From assembly GCA_007134165.1 (NCBI GenBank), contig SLLJ01000118.1, positions 1 to 9,323 of the forward strand: a stretch of 9,323 bases of DNA. Direction: 5' to 3'. A program made the translations under genes and the position numbers. Positions 1 through 6,542 of the stretch are shown one piece after another (positions within the stretch are counted from its first letter, which is position 1; every line of letters begins with the position of its first letter). This stretch comes from Nitriliruptoraceae bacterium (GTDB lineage Bacteria > Actinomycetota > Nitriliruptoria > Nitriliruptorales > Nitriliruptoraceae). The notes under the pieces were generated by a model. The model saw only the letters and a program-made list of their open reading frames with translations. It was not told where the DNA came from and searched no databases.

Positions 1-35
1 GTCGGATCGGGTCGGATCGGGTCGGATCGGGTCGG
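1..35. repeat. 10-bp tandem repeat at the left edge
   Basis: The unit GTCGGATCGG occurs three times head to tail at 1-30, followed by a half copy (GTCGG) at 31-35. The array touches the window edge and may extend to the left. The unit is similar in length and in its GGGTC core to the array at 7081-7130. It lies upstream of the flavodoxin-like gene, presumably in an intergenic space. No function is visible. Confidence 0.8.
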
Positions 36-89
36 TCGAACCCGGTCGGCACGACGCCATCACGACCACCCCGTCAACACCCCGGCATC

Positions 90-128
90 GCCCGGGATTC
101 CCTCCCGGGCACGGACGGGGAAGCCCCG
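90..128. terminator. Two adjacent GC-rich hairpins (terminator or leader structure)
   Basis: Arms GCCCGGG at 90-96 and CCCGGGC at 104-110 form a perfect 7-bp stem with a 7-nt loop. A second perfect stem, CGGGG at 116-120 and CCCCG at 124-128, has a 3-nt loop. No T tract follows, which is common in actinobacterial terminators. They could end transcription of a gene to the left of the window, or be part of the leader of the gene starting at 195. The pairing is seen; the role is inferred. Confidence 0.4.
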
Positions 129-194
129 AGCCTCGCGCGGTGTTCCTGCTGACGCGATGATCCCCACCTCCCCGAGCAGTGGCAGGAGCTGTCC

Positions 195-959
195 ATGACC
201 CGCCCGCAGCACGGTGACCTCTCCGACCGCGACCGTGCGCTGTGCGCCTCGGCGCCCGCCGCCTACCACGATCTGCGCGCGCTGTTCATCAACGGCACGC
301 TCAAGCCCTCCCCGCAGCCGTCGCACACCGAGGCACTGGCCGGACGCTCGATGGCGATCCTGCGCGCGGTTGGCGTCACCGTCGACGTGATCCGCGCCGT
401 CGACCACGTGATCGCCCCCGGAGTGGTGCCCGACCTCACCGAGCAGGGCGCGCAGCGCGACGACTGGCCGGCGCTGTTCTCGCGGGTGCGGTCCGCCGAC
501 ATCGTGGTGCTGCTCACGCCGATCTGGCTGGGCGAGCCCTCCAGCGTCATCACCCGGGTCGTGGAGCGGCTGTACGGCAACTCCGGGCTGCTCAACGACG
601 CCGGACAGTACGCCTACTACGGCCGGGCCGCGGGAGTGATCGTGACCGGCAACGAGGACGGCGCCAAGCACTGCGCCATGAGCCTGCTGTACGCGCTGCA
701 GCACCTCGGGTTCCTGGTGCCCCCGCAGGCCGATGCGGCCTGGCTCGGCGAGGCGGGACCCGGACCCTCCTATGCCGACGAAGGCTCCGGCGGGCCGGAG
801 AACGACTTCACCAACCGCAACACGACGTTCATGACGTGGAACCTGCTGCATGCCGCCCGCTGGCTGAAGGACGCGGGAGGGTTCCCCGCCCACGGCAACC
901 AGCGCTCCCTGTGGGATGCGGGCTGCCGGGTCGACGATCCGAACCCCGAGTACCGCTGA
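195..959 (+). CDS. Flavodoxin-like NAD(P)H-dependent oxidoreductase (FMN reductase family)
   Basis: A 254-aa protein with a flavodoxin-like fold. The strand leading to the phosphate-binding loop (FINGTLKPSP, about residues 31-40, followed by a Ser/Thr-rich turn to T45) matches the FMN phosphate site of NADPH-dependent FMN reductases. Residues 102-120 (DIVVLLTPIWLGEPSSVIT) are the typical second flavin-contact loop, and GNEDGAKHC at about 152-160 is the third. The family transfers electrons from NAD(P)H through FMN to quinones, flavins or other acceptors in the cytosol; the substrate cannot be read from the sequence. The start at 195 is preceded by AGGAG at 184-188 with good spacing. About 25 residues precede the first beta strand. 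The C-terminal tail, rich in Asn, Trp and Pro (about 205-254), is longer than in minimal family members. The gene converges on the small membrane-protein unit with 18 nt between stop codons. The family assignment is fairly firm; the acceptor is unknown. Confidence 0.88.
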   Translation: MTRPQHGDLSDRDRALCASAPAAYHDLRALFINGTLKPSPQPSHTEALAGRSMAILRAVGVTVDVIRAVDHVIAPGVVPDLTEQGAQRDDWPALFSRVRSADIVVLLTPIWLGEPSSVITRVVERLYGNSGLLNDAGQYAYYGRAAGVIVTGNEDGAKHCAMSLLYALQHLGFLVPPQADAAWLGEAGPGPSYADEGSGGPENDFTNRNTTFMTWNLLHAARWLKDAGGFPAHGNQRSLWDAGCRVDDPNPEYR

Positions 960-980
960 GCCCGTGGGTGTCGGGCATCA
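957..980. terminator. Hairpin joining two convergent stop codons
   Basis: The plus-strand stop TGA (957-959) and the minus-strand stop (TCA at 978-980) are 18 nt apart. GCCCG (960-964) pairs with CGGGC (972-976) around a 7-nt loop, and the two stop codons can extend the stem past a bulged A at 977. It may act as a bidirectional terminator. There is no T tract, so the role is inferred. Confidence 0.4.
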
Positions 981-1166
981 GGCGGGAGGCTCCGACCGGG
1001 GGCTGATCACGTCACGTACGGTGCCCTGCTCGAGGTGGCGGTCCTGGCCCTCGTCGGTCTCGCGCCGGCTCCACAGCTGGAAGGTGTCGAGCCCGTAGAG
1101 CACGACGCCGACTCCACCGACGAAGAACACGATCGTGCCGATGACGAAGATCGCGAGGTCGCTCAT
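978..1166 (-). CDS. Small single-span membrane protein, 62 aa, unknown function
   Basis: The start is ATG at 1166-1164, chosen because GGAGGTGG (1171-1178 on the complementary strand) lies just upstream at ideal spacing. A longer reading frame starting at 1223 has no such support. The 62-aa product has one strongly hydrophobic, glycine-rich stretch at about residues 4-26 (from LAIFVIG to GVVLYGL). A charged cytoplasmic-type tail follows, rich in Arg, Glu and Asp (about 33-62), so it is probably a bitopic inner-membrane protein. Its ATG overlaps the TGA of the upstream 71-aa gene (ATGA, 1163-1166), so the two are probably translationally coupled and may work together in the membrane. I do not recognise a named family, and function cannot be inferred beyond membrane location. 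Confidence 0.72.
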   Translation of the reverse strand: MSDLAIFVIGTIVFFVGGVGVVLYGLDTFQLWSRRETDEGQDRHLEQGTVRDVISPRSEPPA

Positions 1167-1378
1167 CGAACCACCTCCGGGCTGGACACCAGCGCGCCGA
1201 GCGAGAACAGCGACGGCACCCACAGCCCGACGAAGATCGCGGTCTCGCGATCATCGCCGAGGAACCACAAGCCCACCGAGAGCAGGAACGACACCGTCCC
1301 GGCGAGCACGAACAGCAGCTTGGCCGTGACCCGGCGGCGGGTCCGGGCGTCGGTGGTCGGAGCAGATGAAGGGGACAT
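1163..1378 (-). CDS. Small two-span membrane protein, 71 aa, unknown function
   Basis: The start is set at the ATG at 1378-1376 because AGGAG (1386-1390, complementary strand) is about 7 nt upstream. The in-frame ATG at 1384 sits almost on top of that ribosome site, and the frame extending to 1528 runs into the divergent spacer. The product has a short basic N terminus (TRRRVTAK, about 13-20), a first membrane span at about 19-40 and a second at about 46-66. They are joined by a short loop, GDDRETA. The second span contains IFVGLWVPSLFSLGAL, which resembles a recurring motif in small uncharacterised bacterial membrane proteins; this is recollection, not a search. It is the first gene of a two-gene unit and overlaps the 62-aa gene by 4 nt. 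It is divergent from the FAD-binding protein gene at 1531, so a shared regulatory spacer and a redox- or membrane-related job are possible but unproven. Confidence 0.72.
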   Translation of the reverse strand: MSPSSAPTTDARTRRRVTAKLLFVLAGTVSFLLSVGLWFLGDDRETAIFVGLWVPSLFSLGALVSSPEVVR

Positions 1379-1530
1379 GACCATTCTCCTGAGGGTTGGT
1401 GAGCACACCCGAGTTCGGTCCCGTCGACCGTGCTGGGCGGCATTCGCCCTCCCAGCCGGCGTCCTCGGCGCCCGTCCGATCCGCCGCCGACCACGAAGCA
1501 CGGACAGCGAACTCACCACGAGGAGCAACC
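1379..1530. promoter_or_regulatory. Divergent spacer between membrane pair and FAD protein
   Basis: The spacer carries both ribosome-binding sites (AGGAG at 1386-1390 for the minus strand, GAGGAG at 1520-1525 for the plus strand). It has one imperfect hairpin: GGGCG at 1435-1439 with CGCCC at 1445-1449, extendable by GCT/AGC at 1432-1434 and 1454-1456 past a bulge. No TA dinucleotide occurs between 1385 and 1530, so no normal TAnnnT -10 element can be placed here on either strand. Confidence 0.45.
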
Positions 1531-2085
1531 ATGACCACGGTCGCGATCATCGGAGACGGTCCCGGCGGGCTGAGCGCCGCGCTGCTGCTGGCCAAGAACG
1601 GCATGGACACGACCGTCTACGCCCAGGACGAGACCCCGATGCACTACGCGCTGCTGCTCAACTACCTCGGTATCGAGCGCATGTCCGGCAGCGACTTCCA
1701 GGCGGTCGCGCGCCGGCAGGTCACCGACCACGGCGCCACGCTGCTCGAGGCGGAGGTCACCGCGGTACGCCGGGGCGAGGACGGGCGCTTCATGGTCGAG
1801 ACCGAGGACTCCTCGACCGACGTGGACGCGGTCGTGCTCGCCGGCGGCAAGCAGGCGCAGGCGCTCGCCGCCGCGCTCGGCGCCACCGCCACCGAGGGGC
1901 AGGTCGAGGTTGATGCCGATCAGCGCACCAGCGTCCCGGGCCTGTACGCGGTCGGCCGCGTGGTGCGACCCACCCGCAGCCAGGCGATCATCTCGGCGGG
2001 TGCCGGTGCGGTCGCCGCCCTCGACCTCCTGTCACGAGCAGCGGGCAAGGACGTGCAGGACTGGGATTCACCGCCGGCTGAGTGA
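1531..2085 (+). CDS. Short FAD-binding oxidoreductase, thioredoxin-reductase-like without the redox cysteines
   Basis: The start at the ATG at 1531 is fixed by GAGGAG at 1520-1525 and by the Rossmann strand beginning directly (TTVAIIGDGPGGLSAALLL). The frame is open further up, to 1396, but that stretch looks non-coding. The 184-aa protein has a dinucleotide-binding GxGxxG motif at residues 8-13. A central DAVVLAGG strand lies at about 99-106, and a C-terminal segment TSVPGLYAVGRV at about 133-144 corresponds to the flavin-contact motif of thioredoxin-reductase-like enzymes. It lacks the CxxC pair and the separate NADPH-binding domain of true thioredoxin reductases (about 300 aa). At residue 143 it has Arg where the Asp of GLYAxGD is usual. 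The motif MHYALLLNYLGI at about 37-48 recalls a family of about 180-aa proteins I remember from haloarchaea and actinobacteria, so the short length is probably native rather than a truncation. The reaction is unknown. Confidence 0.82.
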   Translation: MTTVAIIGDGPGGLSAALLLAKNGMDTTVYAQDETPMHYALLLNYLGIERMSGSDFQAVARRQVTDHGATLLEAEVTAVRRGEDGRFMVETEDSSTDVDAVVLAGGKQAQALAAALGATATEGQVEVDADQRTSVPGLYAVGRVVRPTRSQAIISAGAGAVAALDLLSRAAGKDVQDWDSPPAE

Positions 2086-2107
2086 CCGACGATCCCGGAC
2101 GGATCAC
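2082..2107. terminator. Hairpin joining two convergent stop codons
   Basis: The stop at 2083-2085 (+) and the stop at 2104-2106 (-) are again exactly 18 nt apart. GTGACCG (2082-2088) pairs with CGG (2100-2102) and TCAC (2104-2107), with a bulged A at 2103, so both stop codons lie in the stem. A bidirectional terminator is possible. There is no T tract. Confidence 0.35.
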
Positions 2108-2934
2108 GGGGCGGCGTCCTCGGCGGTCACGAAGTCGATGAGCTGCTCGACCGCGCCGATCAGGGGCCGCTCGAGGTCGCGCCAGGTCCGCACCGAGCGG
2201 CGGATGCGCCGCCACAGCTCGCGATCGTCGGGCAGCCCGAGCCGACGGGCCACCCCGGCCTTCCAGGGCTCGCCGTAGGGGACCTGCGGCCACCCGGGGA
2301 TCCCGATCACTTCGGGTCGGACCGCCTCCCAGACGTCCACGTACGGGTGACCGGTGACCAGCACCTGCGGGTGGTCGATCCCGGCGGCGAGCCGCGACTC
2401 CTTGGTCCCGGGCACCAGGTGGTCGAGCAGGATGCCGAGGCGGCGGCCCGGACCCGGGCCGAACCCGCGCACGACCGCGGCGAGGTCGTCGGCGCCGTGC
2501 AGGATCTCGATGACGACACCCTCGAGGCGCAGGTCCGCCCCCCAGACCTGCTCGACGAGCTCGGCGTCGTGGACCCCCTCGACCAGGATCCGGCTGGCCC
2601 GCGCGACGCGCGGCGCCGCACCGGCCACCGCCACCGAACCGCTCGCGGTCACCGCCGTGCGGCCCGCGCCCGCCGGTGCCGGGGCCGGCGGCGGGACCAG
2701 GCTGACGGCGACGTCGTCGACGAGGAAGGCCCCCGGGGTGCGGCCGAAGTGCCGCTCCCGCCCCCGCCGGTCGCGCAGGACCACCTCACGGTCGTCGCAG
2801 CGGACCACCGCTCCGGCGAAGTCGTCGCTGGCGACCTCGACGACAAGCCCCGGGGCTGCCACCACCTCGGGGATGGCGCGGGGACCGCCGTCCCCGGCGA
2901 GTAGTCCCGGGCCCGGATCCGCGGGCAGAGGCAT
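2104..2934 (-). CDS. DUF3097 family protein with Toprim-like core
   Basis: The 276-aa product matches the actinobacterial DUF3097 family along its length. The N-terminal part (about 20-80) carries APGLVVEVASDDFAGAVV, then a small beta-rich segment and AFLVDDVAVSLV. A Pro/Ala linker follows (about 81-105). The C-terminal core begins ASRILVEGVHDAELVEQVWG (about 113-132). That VEG-x-HDAELV pattern resembles the first Toprim motif (catalytic-type Glu119), and LLDHLVPGTKES (about 169-180) supplies a conserved Asp. VTGHPYVDVWEAV (about 193-205) and the Trp/Pro-rich stretch after it are also typical. Toprim domains occur in topoisomerases, primases and OLD nucleases, so a nucleic-acid role is possible, but no biochemical function of the family is known to me. 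The ATG at 2934 has only a weak ribosome site (GAAGG). It follows the lipoate ligase-like gene by 15 nt and is last in the three-gene unit. Confidence 0.88.
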   Translation of the reverse strand: MPLPADPGPGLLAGDGGPRAIPEVVAAPGLVVEVASDDFAGAVVRCDDREVVLRDRRGRERHFGRTPGAFLVDDVAVSLVPPPAPAPAGAGRTAVTASGSVAVAGAAPRVARASRILVEGVHDAELVEQVWGADLRLEGVVIEILHGADDLAAVVRGFGPGPGRRLGILLDHLVPGTKESRLAAGIDHPQVLVTGHPYVDVWEAVRPEVIGIPGWPQVPYGEPWKAGVARRLGLPDDRELWRRIRRSVRTWRDLERPLIGAVEQLIDFVTAEDAAP

Positions 2935-2949
2935 TCGGCGACCTTCGGC

Positions 2950-3765
2950 TCAGGGGTGGGCACCGGCGGCCAGACGGTGCTCGGCCGCCAGGGCACGCGC
3001 CCGGTCGAGGGTGGTGCGGTCCAGCCGCCACGGTTCGAGGTCGAAACCGGCCGCGAAGGCCTCGACGATGGCATCGCGCACCCGCACCCAGGCCCGCGCC
3101 GCAACCTCGGGGGCGAGGGGTTCCTGGTCGCGGAGCAGCTGACCGACGCTGGCGGGATCCCAGGTCAGGTCCATGGCCGCGTACACCTCCACGAGCACCC
3201 CGCGGATGGCCGTGGCGTCGCCCACGACGACCACCCCGCCGGTGTGCGCGCTGCGGCGTAGCAGGCGCTGGCCGATGCCGGCGACCTTGCGGGTACCCCC
3301 CAGGTTGACCGACCACCTCCCCGGACAGTACTCCCCGGGAACCTCGCCGATCCGCACATCGGGCGGGTCCCCGACCGTGTCGGGGAGCGCGGCGTACCGC
3401 GCGGCGGTGCGCAGCGCCCCGGCCATACGCGCGAAGCGGGCCTCGATCCCGGCGGAGGGTTCGGGCGTCGGCTCGGCCAGCGCGAAGGCGATGGTGCGCG
3501 GCGTGAACACCGCCGGACGCCCACCGGCCAGCCGGCTGACCGCTGCGAAGCCACGGCGCTCGGCAGCCTCGATGGCAGCCGGCAGCCCCCGGCTGCGACG
3601 GTCACGGGCGCTGAAGGCCACCAGCCGGGCGGGGCGCGACAGGCGCAGCGTGGCGGGCAGCTCACCGGCCTCGACGCGGTCGAGTACCACGCGGGAAACC
3701 GCGGTGTCCAGCGCCGGGTCACCCTCGGCGGAGTCCAGGCACAGGCGCAACCGGGGGCGGCTCAC
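2950..3765 (-). CDS. Lipoate-protein ligase / octanoyltransferase family protein
   Basis: A 271-aa protein of the BPL/LplA/LipB fold, which attaches lipoate, octanoate or biotin to lysines of carrier domains. The N-terminal part (about 17-50) reads ALDTAVSRVVLDRV...ATLRLSRPARLVAFSARD, typical of actinobacterial ligase homologues. LAGGRPAVF (about 79-87) corresponds to the RR-x-GGG-AV ligand loop of LplA, though it has GGRP. RKVAGIGQR (about 159-167) holds the conserved active-site lysine, Lys160. GEYCPGRWSVN (about 144-154) puts a cysteine (Cys147) 13 residues before that lysine, about where LipM-type octanoyltransferases carry their nucleophile. The enzyme may therefore transfer rather than ligate; this is inference. 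The start is GTG at 3765-3763, only 3 nt after the aminopeptidase stop and with a poor ribosome site, which suggests translational coupling. The C-terminal part (about 200-271) is helical and may be an accessory region. Confidence 0.85.
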   Translation of the reverse strand: MSRPRLRLCLDSAEGDPALDTAVSRVVLDRVEAGELPATLRLSRPARLVAFSARDRRSRGLPAAIEAAERRGFAAVSRLAGGRPAVFTPRTIAFALAEPTPEPSAGIEARFARMAGALRTAARYAALPDTVGDPPDVRIGEVPGEYCPGRWSVNLGGTRKVAGIGQRLLRRSAHTGGVVVVGDATAIRGVLVEVYAAMDLTWDPASVGQLLRDQEPLAPEVAARAWVRVRDAIVEAFAAGFDLEPWRLDRTTLDRARALAAEHRLAAGAHP

Positions 3766-3768
3766 CGT

Positions 3769-6402
3769 TCAGCCCGCGGCCCGGTCGGTGGTCCGGGCGG
3801 TGAGCATGCGGGCCAGCGTGTCGCGCTGCTCGAGCAGCACGCGGCGCAGTGGTCCGGGGAGCGGCTCACCCCCGGGCAGCGTGTCGTCGCCGAGCAGGGC
3901 ATCGACGCGCCCGAGCAACTCGTCGCCGGCCGCATGATGGGGAAACATTGCCGCGGAGAACGCGATTGCCCAGTCCAGTGTCCGCTGCGCCCACACCTGG
4001 TCGAGGACCTCGAAGTACCTCGACACATACGGGGCGAGCAGCTCGGCCTGCTCGATCGGCCCGAACCCGCCCCACAGCTGCCGGGACATCGTGTGCGACA
4101 GGGTGTGGTCCTCGAGCAGCCGGTCCCAGGTCGCTTGCTTGGCGGCAGGGCTCGGGCGGGCGGCCCGGGCCGTGGCCGCCTGGCGCTGGCCGAGGTCGGT
4201 GTCGTCGCGGGCGAGCTCGGCGTCGATCACCGGATCGTCGGCCGCCCCGGCACGAGCCAACTGCACCACGAGGTGCCAACGCAGGTCGGTGTCGACGCTG
4301 AGCCCGTCGATGACCAACTCGCCGTCCAGCACCCGGCGCACGTCGGCCCGCTCGTCGGCGTCGACCCGGGCGCAGGTCGCCCAGTGCCGGGCCCAAGCCA
4401 GCTGTTGGTCCGACCCGGGCGCGGCGATACGCAGCTGCTCACGGGCGTCGACGAGCAGGTCGTGCACCAGCCGATCGCGCACGTCGGGGTCCGCGTAGCG
4501 TTCGGCGGCGGCCACCGCGCGCAGTTGCAGGCGCTGGACCACGCCGATGGGGGTGTCGTCGGTGAGGTTGGCGGTCACCAGCGCGACGAAGTCCCGGGCC
4601 GGCAGCACGCCGTCGCGCACCAGGTCCCAGGCCGAGCTCCAGGCCAGCGCCTCGGCCAGCGGGTCGCTCAGCCGCCGCAGCTCAGCCCGGAGCAGGGCCC
4701 ACGAGCTGGCGTCCAGCCCGGACTTGGCATAGGTCAGGTCACCGTCGTTGACCAACAGCAGCTCGCCGGCAGGTCGGCCCACCAGCTCGGTCACCGCGGT
4801 TCGCACACCGCGCACGTCGAGCTCGACCCGGTCGCTTCGCACCAGCTGCTCGCCCTGCCGGCGGTAGACGCCGATGCCGACCCGGTGGCGGCGCAGAACC
4901 GGCGCGGGAACCTGCACGCCGGGGACGTCGCTCCACGGTGGGGGTGGGGAGCTCTGCACCACCTCGAGGCGGGCATACCGGCCGTCGGCATCGACCTCGA
5001 GTTCGGGGGTGAGCTGGTTGATCCCGGTGGTCAGCAGCCATTCGTCACGCCAGGCGGACAGGTCCCGACCGCTGGTGCGCTCGAGCGCGGCCAGGAAGTC
5101 GGCGAGTTCGGTGTTGCCCCAGGCGTGTCGGGCGAAGTAGTCGCGGCAGCCGGCGAGGAACTCCTCCTCACCCACCCAGGCGACCAGCTGGCGCAGCACC
5201 GACGCACCCTTGGCATAGGTGATGCCGTCGAAGTTCTGGTGCACCGACTGCACGTCGGGCATGGCGTCGGCCACCGGATGGGTGGAGGGCAGCTGGTCCT
5301 GCTGCTTGGCCCAGGCCTTCTCGGCGTCGAGGAACGACACCCAGGCGTCGCGGTAGCTGGTGGCCTGGGTCAGGGCGAGCACCGACATGAAGGTGGCGAA
5401 CGACTCATTGAGCCACAGGTCGTCCCACCAGCGCATCGTGACCAGGTCGCCGAACCACAGGTGGGCCATCTCGTGCAGCAGGGTCTCGGCGCGCCGTTCG
5501 CGCATCGTGTCGGTGACCTTGGAGCGGAAGACGTAGGCCTCGGAGAAGGTGATGCACCCCGGGTTCTCCATCGCACCGGCCGCGAACTCGGGCACGAACA
5601 CCTGGTCGTAGCTGCCGTGGAAGGGGTAGAGCTGGGCGAACACGCGCTCGAAGTAGGCCAGGCCCTGCCGGGTCAGCGTGAACAACTCATCGGCCTCGAG
5701 GTGCTCGGCCAACGACCGGCGCACGTACAGCCCGAGCGGCAGGGGTTCGGTGCCGTCCCCGCGGTCGTAGACGTCGTGGACGCCGAGGTACTGCCCGGCG
5801 ACCACCGCCGTGAGGTAGGTGGAGATCGGCTGGGACGTGGCGAAACGCCAGGTGCCGGCGGCGTCCTCGCCCGGCCGGGTCGTCGCCTCGGTGTTGGAGA
5901 TCACGACGAAGCCTGCCGGCGCGTCGACCTCGAGCGAGAAGGTGGTCTTGAGGTCGGGCTGGTCGAAGCAGGCGTAGACCGTGTGGGCATCGAAGGGCTC
6001 GAACTGGCTGTGCAGGTAGACCCGGCCGTCGCTCGGGTCCACGAAGCGGTGCAGGCCCTTGCCTTCGTGCCGGTAGGCCATCGTGGCCTCGACGTGCAGA
6101 TGGTGCTCGCCGGCGGGGACCGTGCCGAGCAACAGCCGGGTGGGTTGGATCGCCTCGGCGGGCAGTTCCTCGCCGTCGAGCCGGGCAAGCTGGACTTCGA
6201 CGGCGGTCAGATCGATGAACAGCTCCGCGTCCCCGGCCGTGGTGAAGACCAGGTCGGTGCGGGAGGTGAAGTGCCCCTCGTCGACCTCGAGCCCAAGGTG
6301 TACGCGGGTCTCGACCTCGTCGACGACCGCGGCGCGGGCGCGCGCCTCGTCACGAGTCAGGTTCTCGCGCACGGCAGGAGGCGGATCGGCGTCGCGCAGC
6401 AT
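3769..6402 (-). CDS. pepN: Aminopeptidase N (M1 family zinc metallopeptidase)
   Basis: An 877-aa cytosolic zinc aminopeptidase that removes N-terminal residues from peptides. The exopeptidase motif GAMEN is at 276-280. The zinc site is HEMAH (His310, Glu311 as general base, His314), then Glu333 in NESFA, with the exact HExxH-x18-E spacing of M1 enzymes. Tyr396 in GITYAKGASVLRQL is the transition-state tyrosine. The N-terminal beta-sandwich (about 20-210) starts with NLTRDEARARA, as in Streptomyces-type PepN. The C-terminal helical ERAP1-like domain (about 530-870) starts around LLVNDGDLTYAKSGLD. The length is normal for the family. The start is the ATG at 6402-6400, with GAGGAA at 6406-6411 close upstream. 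An open frame continues to 6918, but it is non-homologous and overlaps the opposite-strand gene. No signal peptide is visible. It is first of a three-gene unit; its stop is 3 nt before the ligase start. Promoter signals would lie in 6403-6542. Confidence 0.96.
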   Translation of the reverse strand: MLRDADPPPAVRENLTRDEARARAAVVDEVETRVHLGLEVDEGHFTSRTDLVFTTAGDAELFIDLTAVEVQLARLDGEELPAEAIQPTRLLLGTVPAGEHHLHVEATMAYRHEGKGLHRFVDPSDGRVYLHSQFEPFDAHTVYACFDQPDLKTTFSLEVDAPAGFVVISNTEATTRPGEDAAGTWRFATSQPISTYLTAVVAGQYLGVHDVYDRGDGTEPLPLGLYVRRSLAEHLEADELFTLTRQGLAYFERVFAQLYPFHGSYDQVFVPEFAAGAMENPGCITFSEAYVFRSKVTDTMRERRAETLLHEMAHLWFGDLVTMRWWDDLWLNESFATFMSVLALTQATSYRDAWVSFLDAEKAWAKQQDQLPSTHPVADAMPDVQSVHQNFDGITYAKGASVLRQLVAWVGEEEFLAGCRDYFARHAWGNTELADFLAALERTSGRDLSAWRDEWLLTTGINQLTPELEVDADGRYARLEVVQSSPPPPWSDVPGVQVPAPVLRRHRVGIGVYRRQGEQLVRSDRVELDVRGVRTAVTELVGRPAGELLLVNDGDLTYAKSGLDASSWALLRAELRRLSDPLAEALAWSSAWDLVRDGVLPARDFVALVTANLTDDTPIGVVQRLQLRAVAAAERYADPDVRDRLVHDLLVDAREQLRIAAPGSDQQLAWARHWATCARVDADERADVRRVLDGELVIDGLSVDTDLRWHLVVQLARAGAADDPVIDAELARDDTDLGQRQAATARAARPSPAAKQATWDRLLEDHTLSHTMSRQLWGGFGPIEQAELLAPYVSRYFEVLDQVWAQRTLDWAIAFSAAMFPHHAAGDELLGRVDALLGDDTLPGGEPLPGPLRRVLLEQRDTLARMLTARTTDRAAG

Positions 6403-6542
6403 GGTTCCTCGGCACTCGACGGTAGAGCGGACGGTCGGGGCGCCGCCACGGGTCGTGACCGTAGTGGCGGGTCGGCCCCGCAGCGGGCAGGCTACGTGCC
6501 CGCCGCGCCTGCGGTGTGCACCCGCGCCCTGTCGAGGGCCAC
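6403..6542. promoter_or_regulatory. Divergent spacer between pepN and the RuvC-like gene
   Basis: The spacer holds the ribosome sites of both genes (GAGGAA for pepN, GAGGG at 6534-6538 for the plus-strand gene) and a large nested palindrome at 6436-6480, listed separately. A TACGGT hexamer (complement of 6458-6463) is a possible -10 element for pepN, about 56 nt before its start. The same octamer CTACGGTC recurs upstream of the crotonase gene. No clear -35 element is seen. Confidence 0.4.
6436..6480. repeat. Nested inverted repeat in a divergent promoter region
   Basis: Three concentric arm pairs occur: CGGGGC (6436-6441) with GCCCCG (6475-6480), CCGCCAC (6443-6449) with GTGGCGG (6464-6470), and GGTC (6451-6454) with GACC (6457-6460). 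They are separated by small asymmetric internal loops. In total 17 base pairs could form within 45 nt. It could be an operator, a cruciform or a leader hairpin. Confidence 0.6.

Noticed and set aside
1..198. An open plus-strand frame from the left edge ending TGA in an ATGA overlap with the start at 195
   Set aside because: All three plus frames stay open for about 150 nt here. The translation of repeats and hairpins is low complexity and no family is visible. The overlap could be real, but nothing supports coding.
60..893. A 277-codon minus-strand frame opposite the flavodoxin-like gene
   Set aside because: No domain is visible, and its composition is typical of antisense frames in GC-rich DNA.
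2347..3142. Plus-strand frames opposite the DUF3097 and ligase genes
   Set aside because: The opposite strand carries conserved family motifs throughout; these frames are shadows.
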